This document shows positions 18,940-27,856 of a stretch of DNA of 64,000 nt, one piece after another. A program made the position numbers and the translations under genes. Numbering within the stretch: the first letter of the stretch is position 1; the number at the start of each line of letters is the position of its first letter. The stretch is from Bradyrhizobium sp. WBAH42. Its GTDB lineage: Bacteria; Pseudomonadota; Alphaproteobacteria; Rhizobiales; Xanthobacteraceae. The notes under the pieces were generated by a model. That model was not told where the DNA came from, searched no databases, and saw only the letters and a program-made list of their open reading frames with translations. The DNA lies in assembly GCF_024585265.1 (NCBI RefSeq), contig NZ_CP036533.1, positions 8,007,001-8,071,000 of the forward strand, written 5' to 3'.

Positions 18940-19191
18940 TGGGGTCTCTCCCATCTGCAAGAAAAAAGAGGCTCACTGCAAGAAAAACGAGCCTCAGTCT
19001 AGACCTCCGGCGTGGGTTAGTGGCCGACCAATCCTAGTAGGTGTCTCGCATCCTTCTCCGCGCCGAGTCCCGCCCGCACTCCCAGCGACCCGCGGCTGTG
19101 ATGCGGCAACCGGTTCTGGTAGTTGTGGCACGGCTTTTTTCGATGAATGTATCCCACCGTCAGCTTCTTCCGCTGTTTTGAGGCTGGCGGT

Positions 19192-19265
19192 GGAGTTAGC
19201 GGCGCGGGATAGGGACAACGCTTTTTTCTCCAGACGGGCGCCGAGCCACGTGGCCGCTAAACTTC
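19192..19265 (+). repeat. Palindromic element, A type (copy 11)
   Basis: GGAGTTAGCGGCGCGGGATA on the left; GCCGAGCCACGTGGCCGCTA then AACTTC on the right. Leader GTCAGCTTCTTCCGCTG at 19149-19165. A family-1 ORF begins 16 bp downstream. Confidence 0.9.
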
Positions 19266-19281
19266 AGCCGGGGGCCAACCG

Positions 19282-19524
19282 ATGCATATATTCGAGCGGC
19301 AGATCACGGCCCTACGGTCGCAAGCGCTTGAGGTGCTTGCAGCCAATCAGGCCCGGGTCGCCGATCAGTCTTTGAGCCTGGCAGATCGCCAAGTCGCGAC
19401 ATTTGATGCCGAGGAGGCTCAGGCAGTGTTGGGCATACTCGATAGCGTGAAGCCCAATCTTAGGCCGAAGGACGCGCGGCGGATCGCTGCACGCATACGC
19501 GCGCTTCTAGAGGGGACGAGGTGA
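19282..19524 (+). CDS. Small conserved ORF, family 1 (copy 2)
   Basis: An 80-residue protein starting MHIFERQITALRSQALEVLA at ATG 19282. This is the most complete copy of the family: its stop follows LLEGTR. The DNA is very similar to 11871-12110 (long identical runs such as the segment coding ALRSQALEVLAANQ). Predicted helices: residues 3-24, 43-54 and 62-77, with a basic last helix (KDARRIAARIRALLEG). No signal peptide or membrane segment. It always follows an A-type palindrome closely, so the palindrome may lie in its 5' leader. Downstream comes phage-type primase-helicase DNA. Function unknown. Confidence 0.6.
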   Translation: MHIFERQITALRSQALEVLAANQARVADQSLSLADRQVATFDAEEAQAVLGILDSVKPNLRPKDARRIAARIRALLEGTR

Positions 19525-19629
19525 GTGTCGCCCGACTCTCTCGGGGGTAGAGGCGGCCAGCCCCGGACTTCGAGGACGGGCTGGCCACCATCGCTTCCGA
19601 CGCCGTTTGGGCGAACCCGCACCCGGGCT

Positions 19630-20605
19630 CGTGGGCCTAAGCGGATCATCTGGTGCGGCGATCAAGACAGCGCCGGTTTGAAGCTGCGCGCGGCCATGGC
19701 CCAACTGTTCGGCATCGCGCGGTTCTATTTCGTCAACTGGCCGGCAGGTTCAAAGGACGCCAACGATCATCTGCGCAGCGATGGCGCGCAGGCGGTGCGC
19801 GAGTTGGTGCTCTATGGCCCGTTGCCGTGGCCGACGAGCGGCCTGTACCGGATGAGCGAGCTGCCGGATCCGCCGCCGATGACGATCTGGTCCCCGGGGT
19901 TCAACAGTTGGGGACACCGCTGCAAGCTCGCGGCTGGCACCTTGTGGGTGATGACCGACAGGGAGATCGCCGATGCGGACCGCTGGATCAATGAGCACTA
20001 TCTGTTTATGGCCCATCCCGACCGGTGGCCTGATCTCCAATGGCTGTTGTCGCAGGCGGAGGCTGCTGTGCATCGCCACAGCGTCCGGATTCCTGCAGAT
20101 CGATCCCTGGAATCGGCTCGAAGCGAGCCGCGAGCCTCGCGAAAGCGAGACCGACTATATCGGCCGGTGCCTGCGCGAGCTGTACAATTTCGCCGTCGAC
20201 CTCGACTGCCATGTGCAGATCCTCGCGCATCCGGCCAAGGCAGGAGACGGCTACAGGCGCAGCGATCCGCCGGAGCTGGAGCACATCCACGGATCGAAGC
20301 ACTGGGACAACATGGTCGACCAGGGGTTTGTGGTGCATCGGCGTCGGCTGTTCAACGACAAGGGCGAGCGCGAGTTCTACACCGAGCTGCATCACAAGAA
20401 ATCTCGGTTCGAAGAGCTTGGGTACGCAACCAAGTTCGGACTCGAGTTTCAGAGCGACACCGAGCGGCTTGCCGACTGCAACCTCGCGAAGAGAACGCCC
20501 GCAAAGCAGCAACAGCAAGCTATAATGTTTGACGCGGCGAATGACGGATTACGACGCCTATCTGCGATCAGAGCAATGGCGCACCAAGGCGGACGCCGTC
20601 ATTGA
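19630..20605 (+). pseudogene. Phage-type primase-helicase, deleted and frameshifted
   Basis: The remnant of a bifunctional Toprim primase / DnaB-like helicase, the replication protein of many prophages. The Toprim part is seen as IIWCGDQDSAGLKLRAAM and AGSKDANDHLRSDGAQAVRE. The linker to the helicase follows (PMTIWSPGFNSWGHRCKLAA). The helicase nucleotide-binding P-loop should come after GTLWVMT but is missing: the sequence jumps straight to DREIADADRWINEHYLFMAH. A frameshift near 20085 moves the rest to another frame: LQIDPWNRLEASREPRESET, then CHVQILAHPAKAGDG and GSKHWDNMVDQGFVVHRRRL. The 5' end is also absent. It cannot be active. Confidence 0.75.
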
Positions 20606-20759
20606 GCGCGAGCACGGCGGTTGCCAGCGCTGCGGCGACTCGGCGTCGGAGATGCATCACCGCGACTATGAGCGAATTTTTCGCGAGCGCCTCGAAGACC
20701 TGGAAGCGGTCTGCGCTGACTGCCATGGAGCATGGGCTGTCGTCTGCAGCCGACACTGA
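20541..20759 (+). CDS. Small HNH-type protein
   Basis: A 72-residue protein starting MTDYDAYLRSEQWRTKADAV. It shows the zinc-ribbon/HNH arrangement: CQRCGD at residues 29-34, EMHHRDY at 38-44, and VCADCHGAW near the C-terminus (two CxxC pairs with the HH between). HNH proteins of this size accompany phage replication and packaging genes. Its start overlaps the degraded primase-helicase frame. Activity is uncertain because the third histidine position is part of CADCHG. Confidence 0.65.
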   Translation: MTDYDAYLRSEQWRTKADAVIEREHGGCQRCGDSASEMHHRDYERIFRERLEDLEAVCADCHGAWAVVCSRH

Positions 20760-20834
20760 TCGACAAACACGGAAGCAACAGGCGCATCGTGAACGGCTTG
20801 TTCGCGAGCTCTATGCGCCAAACAGAGGTAAAAC

Positions 20835-21141
20835 ATGGACTGCATTCTGATCCGGCGCGACGATCCGCCGAAATTCAACCCACTCGAAGAGGCCGTGATG
20901 GGGGACGTCGCGCCTTCGGTCTGGTGCGGCCCGCACGTGGGCACGCGTCTCGCCGAGGCGATGCGAACGCTGCGTCTGATCGCGATACGCGCGGTCGCGG
21001 GCTATGGCGCTCCGTGGCCCGGGTGCGTGCAGCGGTTCACCATGTGCAAGAGACAATCAACACGCAAACGCAACCGGTGGCTTCACTTGCTTCAACGCCG
21101 CCTATCGTGCCCGGCGGATCGAGGCAAGACATTTTGGACGC
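20835..21141 (+). pseudogene. Prophage-type hypothetical protein, damaged
   Basis: It starts MDCILIRRDDPPKFNPLEEA and continues VWCGPHVGTRLAEAMRTLRL, which resembles small phage-associated proteins that have a tryptophan-rich C-terminus. Reading breaks after about residue 65. Support is weak, from position between HNH and tail-type fragments. Confidence 0.3.
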
Positions 21142-21788
21142 GTCATGAGCTACACCGAGGCGCTCGCGCGGCTGCGCAAAGCGGTGACTAAACGGCTGAT
21201 TACTCTCGACGTAATCAATTTGGATGCTGATCTCTTGCCCGATTTTTTCCCGAACTGCCAAAACTTCGGCGCGGAAATTTACGTTACGAAGCAAAAACGT
21301 GGGTGCTTTCATCGCGCGTGCATCGGCCACAGCTATGCGCAGATGGCAATCCAGCGGCAAACGTCGAAAGCCTTAGAGCGCGAAGCAACAGCGCTTCTCC
21401 GGCGCGAGCCGGGTAAATGGCAGCACCACGCAATGCGATCATTGGCAGCTTGAGCGACCGGGCGGTTGCCAAAAACATTGCGCGAAGAAACTTGCACGAT
21501 GCAAGCCGCACAGCCATTGCAGCCTTCCAGCGGCTGCCCGCGAAGGGGCGGCGCGAACCGACGACGGAATTCAGGCGGGAGCGCGCGGCGAACCCGAAAC
21601 TGGATTGGAAGTGTTGTTTGGTGGCGCGACGTTGCGAGACATTGGCGTACCAACCATCCTAGCTTCTGCTGTGGGCAGGCGCCGAGGCCAAGCCATGATT
21701 ACCGGATCGGGCACGCCGTGGCTTTCCCACAACCCGACCACTTCATGCTGATCCCAGCGGCGGGATCGGTCTTTTTTGATCCTTGTCC

Positions 21789-22405
21789 ATGCCAACACTC
21801 GGGGTCGATTTCTCGCAAATCGAGCAGCGGGCCTTGGCTCTCGGCGCGACCGCCGATCAGATGCCCTACATCATGGCGACCACCCGCAACATGGCAGCCG
21901 AGAATACCCGGTCGTATCTGATCGAGACGACATGGCCGTCGTCGGTCACCGTCCGCAATCGATCGTTCATGAAGGCCGCGCTGACGACCAAGGGATCGCG
22001 CGCGACGAAGGGCGATCTGACGGTTGAGATTTACGACAAGCTCGGCGGCGCGAACCTCGCCCTGCATGCCAAGGGCGGCACGCGTCGGGCGAGGGCGGCA
22101 ACCTTTCGATCCCCTCGTCGGCCAACGTGCAACGGACGAGCGGCGGCGCCGTCAGGACGCAGCAGCAGCAGCAGCAGAAGAATTTGCGGAACAGCTTCAA
22201 GCGCGGGCGCTTCATTTTCCAGCGCCAGGGCCGATAGACGCGCAAGGCGAAGGGCCGCATCAAGCTGATGTGTTCGCTGCGGCCATCGGTCCCGATCCGG
22301 CAAGACGTGCCGTTCTACAAGGACTTCGCCGAGGTGATACGGCAAGAGATGACGCTAAACCTCGCAATCGCGGTCATCCGCGCCATGTCCACGCGGCGCC
22401 GCTAA
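21789..22405 (+). pseudogene. Phage tail-type protein, frameshifted
   Basis: An ATG start and protein-like first 95 residues: MPTLGVDFSQIEQRALALGA, then RNMAAENTRSYLIETTWPSS, then LTVEIYDKLGGANLALHAKG. A frameshift near 22085 follows, and the C-terminal part in another frame reads RIKLMCSLRPSVPIRQDVPF, then YKDFAEVIRQEMTLNLAIAV, with an internal stop at about 22237. The pattern matches a class of small phage tail/head proteins of unknown detailed role. A (CAG)-like run at about 22162-22180 codes for glutamines. Confidence 0.45.
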
Positions 22406-22418
22406 CAGGGAGAGAACC

Positions 22419-22550
22419 ATGGCAGGCAAGCCGAAAGAGGACGAGCACGAGGACCGGCGCCATGCGGACAAGCCGCCGGCAGATCAAATCGAACAGCAGC
22501 AGACGACACCGGATGGTCCCCCGCAGGGCGCGCCGCCCTACAAGGACTAG
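22419..22550 (+). CDS. Small hydrophilic prophage-type protein
   Basis: A 43-residue protein (MAGKPKEDEHEDRRHADKPP, then ADQIEQQQTTPDGPPQGAPP) starting at ATG 22419 with AGGGAGAG upstream. It is highly charged and disordered. It sits directly after the tail-type pseudogene, as small linker genes often do in phage morphogenesis clusters. No domain is recognised. Confidence 0.4.
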   Translation: MAGKPKEDEHEDRRHADKPPADQIEQQQTTPDGPPQGAPPYKD

Positions 22551-22554
22551 GCCG

Positions 22555-23600
22555 TGCTGATCCAGCGCATGGCGCGAGATCGGGCGGTCAACCCTCCTCG
22601 ATCCCGAGTACCTCGCGCAATGGCGCGCCTACTATCGCAACATCGTCGAGCGATCCGTCGCTTGCACGACGTCTTGAACCGACGCCCACAATGCGCTTGT
22701 CTTGCTCGATTACCGGGACCAAGCCGCTCAAGCTCGAACTAATCGAATTGGACAAGTCCGGTGCCCCGGGCATTTTGATCCCTTACGATCGGTCGACCCG
22801 GCTAGTCTTCGAGTTCACTCTCAGTCGGTCCGGCCTCGGTATTGATGTCTAAGCTTCGATTTCTCATACGCGTCTCTAGCCGGGCTATTCGGCGACTTAT
22901 GTCCGCATCTCCGGTCTTATCTTCTGCATCTTTTAACTGAGCTATGGCGGCAACAAAAACGTCGTCTCGGTCCGTCAGCTTCCTTATGGCTCATCCAACC
23001 CACAGTAAGCAGTGAGAACAGCCTTATTGAATTCAAAGCGGTCCGCTGCCGCTGCGGCCGCTTCACGCGCCTTTTCCAGAAGCATGACACGATCTTCGTG
23101 CATGAGCCCCGACGATCGCACGGGTCTCGCAAACGCCAGCGTCGGGCTTTGTCCTGACCGGGATCAAGGTGAACAAGACCCTTCTGCGGCTACCCGTCGG
23201 CACCGTCACGCACAAGATGACGCAGGTGACGGGCAAAAACCGCGCGGCCCGGCTTCCCAGGACTGGCGGATCATGGTCGGGTCAGGGCACGCCGCTCGAC
23301 GGCTACCAGATGCGGTACATCTACTTTCTCGATCCGGCGGCGCGGGCGCGGCTCGTGCCGAAGGAGATCGCCTATGCCGAGATCGATCGGCGCGGCGCCG
23401 GGATGTATGCGGAATTGCGCGTGGCAAGCAGGCGATGGCCGGGGTCCCCTCGGCACAGCGGCGCGGCAGCGGCGACCGCCACGCTCCAACGTAATCGCGC
23501 CAACTTCACCGGCCTCTTAGGACCCGCAGTCAACTACCAACTTTGGCGATTGCTGGACAGACGGACACATGTCAGTCGTCGTCCATACACCGTCAAGGAA
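22555..23600. other. Degraded prophage-type DNA
   Basis: Contains recognisable but broken coding: a fragment with YLAQWRAYYRNIVERSVA-like frames near 22600-22680, and a plus-strand frame from 23169 with VGTVTHKMTQVTGKNRAARL and GYQMRYIYFLDPAARARLVP. Neither could be assigned to a known family. The 23169 frame runs without a stop into the Omp gene, which is a chance fusion. Confidence 0.4.
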
Positions 23601-23627
23601 GTCGCATTCGAAAGTAGGTCGAGAAGA

Positions 23628-24401
23628 ATGAAAGAATTGTTGCTGGGCGCGATAGCCCTCATCACGCTGGCTGCTCCTGCCTCTGCTGCTGATCTGGCCG
23701 CCCGGTCCTACGTCAAAGCGCCTCCGCCGGTCATCCAGATCTACGATTGGAGCGGCTTTTACGTCGGCATCAATGGCGGCGGTGGCTCTGCGCATAAGTG
23801 CTGGGACCTAGTCAACGCCAGCGGCGTTGTCGTCGCTCCGCCCCTTGCCATGGGGTGCCATAATGGGACTGGAGGCACGGTCGGTGGTCAAATCGGATAC
23901 CGCTGGCAAATAGCGAACTCGGTGTTCGGCCTAGAGGCGCAGGGCAACTGGGCCGATTTCAAGGGCTCCAATGCCAACCTTGCTTTCGCAGGCGTCCGGG
24001 ATGAATCCAAGCTTGATGCACTCGGCCTGTTCACGGGCTAAGTCGGTTGTGCCTGGAATAATGTGCTGGTCTATGTGAAAGGTGGGGCTGCAGTCGTCCG
24101 TGACAAATACCGGGTCTTCGATTCTACGTCTGGGCTGACTATCGACAACGGCAGCGAAACCCGCTGGGGCGGCACGGTAGGGGCCGGCCTTGAATTTGGC
24201 TTCGCTCCGAACTGGTCCGTCGGCATTGAATACGATCACCTGTTCATGGGCCATCGGGATGTCGATTTCTTTTTTTCACCCGGAATCGGGGGTGTTCCGG
24301 CGGGCGCTTTTGCAGGGACTGCCCGGATCAGTCAGGACGTCGATATCGGTTTGGTCAGCGTGAACTACCGCTGGGGTAGTGCGATCGCCACGACATACTG
24401 A
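23628..24401 (+). pseudogene. Omp25/RopB-type outer-membrane beta-barrel protein, internal stop
   Basis: An outer-membrane surface protein of the rhizobial Omp25/31 type. It starts MKELLLGAIALITLAAPASA (a clear signal peptide), followed by ADLAARSYVKAPPPVIQIYD, WSGFYVGINGGGGS and GGQIGYRWQIANSVFGLEAQ. After GLFTG there is a TAA (24039-24041); the frame then continues without interruption: AWNNVLVYVKGGAAVVRDKY, then WSVGIEYDHLFMGHRDVDFF, ending ISQDVDIGLVSVNYRW at 24401. The C-terminal aromatic barrel pattern is intact. In relatives the codon at the stop is usually Gln, so a single C-to-T change explains the loss. Confidence 0.85.
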
Positions 24402-24673
24402 TCTTCCCCAGGGCGGAAGCGTTGCATCGCGTGGGAGACGGAAACTGAATATTTCTGGCGCGCTGCTCTCCTCTCAAGCTAGTAGTCATTGATGTTCAAG
24501 AATTGACGTAAGGATGTATGTGCGCCTCGGAGCCGAGGTGCCATATGCCATCAATCTCGCTGAGCCACCCCTCGCTGCGGTTCTGGGTTAGTCCACGTCG
24601 AGTGGCATGAAAGCCAAATGCGCCCGAAGTCCACGAATTTGTCACCGTCGTCACGTATGATGACAAGGGCGAT

Positions 24674-25129
24674 GTGTCAGATCACAAAGCCAATCATTAC
24701 GAGCCTGCTCGTCTGACCAATGACACCCGAGCGGTCGACCTCATAAGGATGTCGTTTGATGCGATGTGGCCGATCCGTCGTGACATCGCTAATCTATGTT
24801 ACACACGGTTCGTCGAACTAGCTCCCGATGCAAGAGATTTGCTCGCCGGAGACATCGAGCGGCAACGCATGAAGGTGCTGGATATGATCACCGCGCTGGT
24901 CGCCTCGCTCGACGAGAGACCGATCTTCCAATCGCTGATCGCGCTTTCAGGTCACAAACACGCCAGACTTGGCGTTCAGCCAGCGCACTACGTCGCAATG
25001 GGAGAGGCCTTGATGTGGACCCTTAAGTGCAAGGTAGGCGCCTCTTTCACCCCGGAGCTGCGGGACTGTTGGCGGACACTTTACGTCACGGCCCAGACCG
25101 AGATGCTGCGGTCTGCCGCGAAAACCTAG
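24674..25129 (+). CDS. Globin-family haem protein
   Basis: A 151-residue single-domain globin, related to the haem domain of flavohaemoglobins. It starts at GTG 24674. Key positions: the probable proximal haem-ligand His96 in SGHKHARLGVQPAHY, the F-G corner and G helix YVAMGEALMWTL, and the H helix FTPELRDCWRTLYVTAQTEM. The N-terminal A-B helices read VDLIRMSFDAMWPIRRDIAN. There is no reductase domain, so it would bind oxygen or NO and need an external reductant. Such proteins handle NO or low oxygen in rhizobia, but the role here is inferred. No operon partner. Confidence 0.75.
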   Translation: MSDHKANHYEPARLTNDTRAVDLIRMSFDAMWPIRRDIANLCYTRFVELAPDARDLLAGDIERQRMKVLDMITALVASLDERPIFQSLIALSGHKHARLGVQPAHYVAMGEALMWTLKCKVGASFTPELRDCWRTLYVTAQTEMLRSAAKT

Positions 25130-25245
25130 ACCGTGACGCAACTTTGCTGCAGTGCCGAGGGGCGGAGTTGGGACGCTCATTGCACATCGCGTTCGTTAGA
25201 AGAGTTCAGCTATTGTGTGGCTTGACCGCGGTAAACGGGATGGCC

Positions 25246-25509
25246 TTACGATTTGAGCGAAAGCAGCTTTGCGAGTAGCGCAGCGGTCAACAGCGTGGCG
25301 TGGCCGTCGGTCGCGATGGCGTAAATGAGGGCGCGCCGAGTAAAGGCGGCGGGATCGTTCTCGATCTGGCGGGCGGCTTGCATCGCGGCGATGACGGTCG
25401 ATCGCTTCTCGATGCGGTACTTGCTGCGACCGAGGAAGATGGATGCGGTGAAATGATCAGCCTTGCGGATCGCCGCGACTGCCCGCGTCTCGATCTCATC
25501 AGACGTCAC
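25246..25509 (-). CDS. Hypothetical protein downstream of XRE regulator
   Basis: An 87-residue protein read from GTG 25509. It follows the XRE gene stop by 7 bp, so the two genes are probably co-transcribed. Composition is protein-like: SDEIETRAVAAIRKADHFTA, then YRIEKRSTVIAAMQAARQIE, then AAFTRRALIYAIATDGHATL. It resembles small partner proteins encoded beside phage-type regulators. No domain is recognised. Confidence 0.5.
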   Translation of the reverse strand: MTSDEIETRAVAAIRKADHFTASIFLGRSKYRIEKRSTVIAAMQAARQIENDPAAFTRRALIYAIATDGHATLLTAALLAKLLSLKS

Positions 25510-25516
25510 GGCCAAC

Positions 25517-25714
25517 TCAAAGCGATACGGCCGCGACGGCGAGCGAGATGTATTTCGGGATCGGATGGTCGCCCTGCTCATAACCGGCCCATGCGCCGCG
25601 CGAGCAGCCGATCGCATCGGCGGCCTGTCGCTGCGAATAGCCGAAGCGCGCGCGCCAGTCGGTCAGTGATTGCGGCGTCGCAAACGGCGTGGCGCCGGTC
25701 TCTGAATTCGTCAT
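25517..25714 (-). CDS. XRE-family helix-turn-helix regulator
   Basis: A 65-residue DNA-binding protein. The helix-turn-helix is typical: LTDWRARFGYSQRQAADAIG, then CSRGAWAGYEQGDHPIPKYI. The size fits a minimal one-domain Cro/CI-like regulator. It starts at ATG 25714 and is followed almost directly by a small gene, a common arrangement for phage or toxin-antitoxin regulators. The second gene shows no toxin motif, so I do not claim a toxin-antitoxin pair. Confidence 0.7.
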   Translation of the reverse strand: MTNSETGATPFATPQSLTDWRARFGYSQRQAADAIGCSRGAWAGYEQGDHPIPKYISLAVAAVSL

Positions 25715-26099
25715 TCCCGGGTCTCCTCATTGGCAGGCCACGGAATGCAGAGGGCCTCGACCCCGAAGACCGGGAAGCTGACCGATCAGCGCCCGGCAAT
25801 CGGCCGGGCGGCTCGGTAGTGGGCCATATCCCGCCAACGAACGTTGCGCTCAGTCGGATGCGGCGAGCAGCAGCCGCAGCGGAATGATTGTCATGAATGG
25901 CGGACATATCCGGCTTTTCGACCATCGAGTAATTTACCAACTGTCCGAATTTGAACCCGTGGCCATAAAGGGTGGAGAGTGGTTTGAGCTCCGTGCCAGA
26001 AGGGGACACGAAAGGCGCTCTTATCGTTCTTTTGGATAACTACTGTTCTCGGTACGCTTGCAGCTTGTTGCAAGCGATTCATCGCCAGTGCGACGAGCT
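25715..26099. other. No supported gene
   Basis: Only short antisense frames. Nothing recognisable. Confidence 0.4.
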
Positions 26100-26894
26100 A
26101 CGAGTCAGAATACCAATCGCGCGCAGCGCAGCAGCCGCCTTCGCGAGTGGAGTAATCGCCTTGAGGGTTCCGATTTCGTTGCTGGGCATGGTGTCAATTC
26201 GTCGCAGCAGTCGCGCGAAGCTGCTGACTTGTCTGTCCAGAAGAGCGACGCGTCGCCCGGCTCAATACTAAGTAGGTACTGCGGCACGGTGACGAGCGCG
26301 ATGTTTGGGATGCCTTTTAGGTAGAGCGGCTGGCCTTCGCCCAACTGAATGAGCGCGTTTGGGGCCGACACTCTCGGCGCTTGCCCGGTTGTACGCCACT
26401 CTGATTCGATAAGCGCCGTCAGCTCCGGGTTGGAGGCGTAGAGCCGTTCGGATTCGGGGTTGCCTGTCGGGCCACAGGTATTTTTGAGAGGATCGTCACG
26501 GTATTCCCGAGCACCGAGGTGCTCGATCACCAGACCTGCCACTGCGTGGCGATTTCCCGGACCACCGGCCCACCAACGCGGGTGGTCCCGCAACCAGCGC
26601 GAAGTGGCTTGGCCATCGTCAGTGACCGCCGGGATTCGAAGGTGCCCAGCTGTTAACACGAAGATTGCTGTGCGTGCCAACGGTCGAGCGGCGCGCGAGT
26701 TCGACCAAACCGATGTGACCGCTCTCCTCGACAATGTTTGTACCGTCGCTGTGGCTTACCACGAGGACAGTTTCGTGGGCTGCGTTGTTACCCTCCACGG
26801 CCCCCCATATTGTTCGCATAGTGCTGTCTCGCTCGATCACGGCGTCGACGACGAGCGTCGCCCGCCTGGCCCGCGCCATTTGCCTCGCCTGCAC
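26100..26894 (-). pseudogene. M28-type peptidase homologue, at least two frameshifts
   Basis: Pieces of a zinc-peptidase-like protein are spread over three frames. The first piece (26894 to about 26640) reads TIWGAVEGNNAAHETVLVVS then HSDGTNIVEESGHIGLVELA. The second (about 26660-26260) reads FVLTAGHLRIPAVTDDGQAT then WWAGGPGNRHAVAGLVIEHL, GAREYRDDP and PLYLKGIPNIALVTVPQYLL. The end continues in a third frame (LLDRQVSSFARLLRRIDTMP). The HSDG and GH segments fit metal-ligand positions of the M28 fold, but without alignment this is a family-level guess. The gene cannot make a full product. Confidence 0.55.
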
Positions 26895-26956
26895 TTCGTA
26901 GCGATCACCAAAATAGTGGCTGAAAAGGAGTGTTCCACATGCTGTGGAACATCAGC

Positions 26957-27271
26957 TCATACATCATGTCGGCAAGCTTGGGCCGTGAAGGTTGTGACTG
27001 CAGCTCTGACGAAGGGGCGGACGATTGTGTGATAGATCTGTGCCTGAAGTTCAGACGCCCGGTCAACAGCACCGAAAGGGAACTCATCGCGATAGTTGTC
27101 GTTCAATGCCCGGATGTCCTTGAAGCGTAGAATGTTGATGGTCTTCGCGCCCTGTTGGACCATGCGATCAGCGTGGTGTCTGAATGGGCTGCGGGTGAGC
27201 GCGTGCTCGAGTTCTGCATGTTGCGCTTCCATTGACTGGGCCAAGTTGGAGCGCTGGAACGAGTCAGACAT
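26957..27271 (-). CDS. Hypothetical protein
   Basis: A 104-residue protein with an excellent ribosome binding site (GAGGAGGT, 6 bp before ATG 27271). It starts MSDSFQRSNLAQSMEAQHAE and continues RMVQQGAKTINILRFKDIRA, LNDNYRDEFPFGAVDRASEL, YHTIVRPFVRAAVTTFTAQA. I do not recognise a domain. It is hydrophilic, with no signal or membrane segment. It lies upstream of the dead peptidase on the same strand and may have been its operon partner. Confidence 0.5.
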   Translation of the reverse strand: MSDSFQRSNLAQSMEAQHAELEHALTRSPFRHHADRMVQQGAKTINILRFKDIRALNDNYRDEFPFGAVDRASELQAQIYHTIVRPFVRAAVTTFTAQACRHDV

Positions 27272-27761
27272 GGCCTGACCTCCTCTGTTCTAGAGTCGAT
27301 GCCGCCCCATAGTGCTGATTCACGCTGTGGTGCCGGATTGCCTGTCTACGGCGTCTTTCATCCGGCAAACTGCTCGCAAGCGAGGTCAGTGTGACCAAGA
27401 AAGCGTAACCTCAGGAGGACGTTTTGCGAGCAGGGGTGACTTTCCACGATGTTCCCGAATCGCTCTATGCAAAGTCGATGCCAGGCATCTTGTTGCTGCC
27501 GTGACGAAGTATGGCCAAGCAACTTCCGTCTTCCTGTTCTGCTGCACAGGTTTTGTCTGATCGAAAACCAACACTGGCAGAAATCAGACGCTGTGGGTCG
27601 TCTTTGTTAGACAGCGGACGTCGCATTCTTAGGGAGCATTCCCCGGGACCACCTATTATTTCAGATGGGTCCTGCTCAATCTTCCAAACTTTCGACTGGT
27701 CGCCCGTAGCCATCGCCTCAAATATGTTCTCTCACACATGAGCGCTCAATCAGGAGGCGAG

Positions 27762-27778
27762 TTGGCACATCGGTTGCT
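27762..27778 (+). promoter_or_regulatory. Sigma-54 (RpoN) promoter of hsp20
   Basis: TTGGCACATCGGTTGCT has the -24 GG and -12 GC separated by exactly 10 bp (GG at 27764-27765, GC at 27776-27777) and matches TGGCAC-N5-TTGC. Transcription would start near 27789, 68 bp before the hsp20 start. No perfect NifA site (TGT-N10-ACA) was found upstream; a TGT-N8-ACA occurs at about 27726. Confidence 0.75.
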
Positions 27779-27856
27779 CTTACGTCTATGACCACCCGGT
27801 CGCTCAGCGCAGTCAGAGGATTGCGCCCAGAATGATCTCAAACATGGAGTTAGAGC

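Noticed and set aside
6927..19265. CRISPR array made of the palindromic repeats
   Set aside because: The copies are irregularly spaced by hundreds to thousands of bases and include other genes; no spacers and no cas genes.
25246..25714. Toxin-antitoxin pair
   Set aside because: The XRE regulator is real, but the partner shows no toxin motif such as HigB, RelE or HipA.
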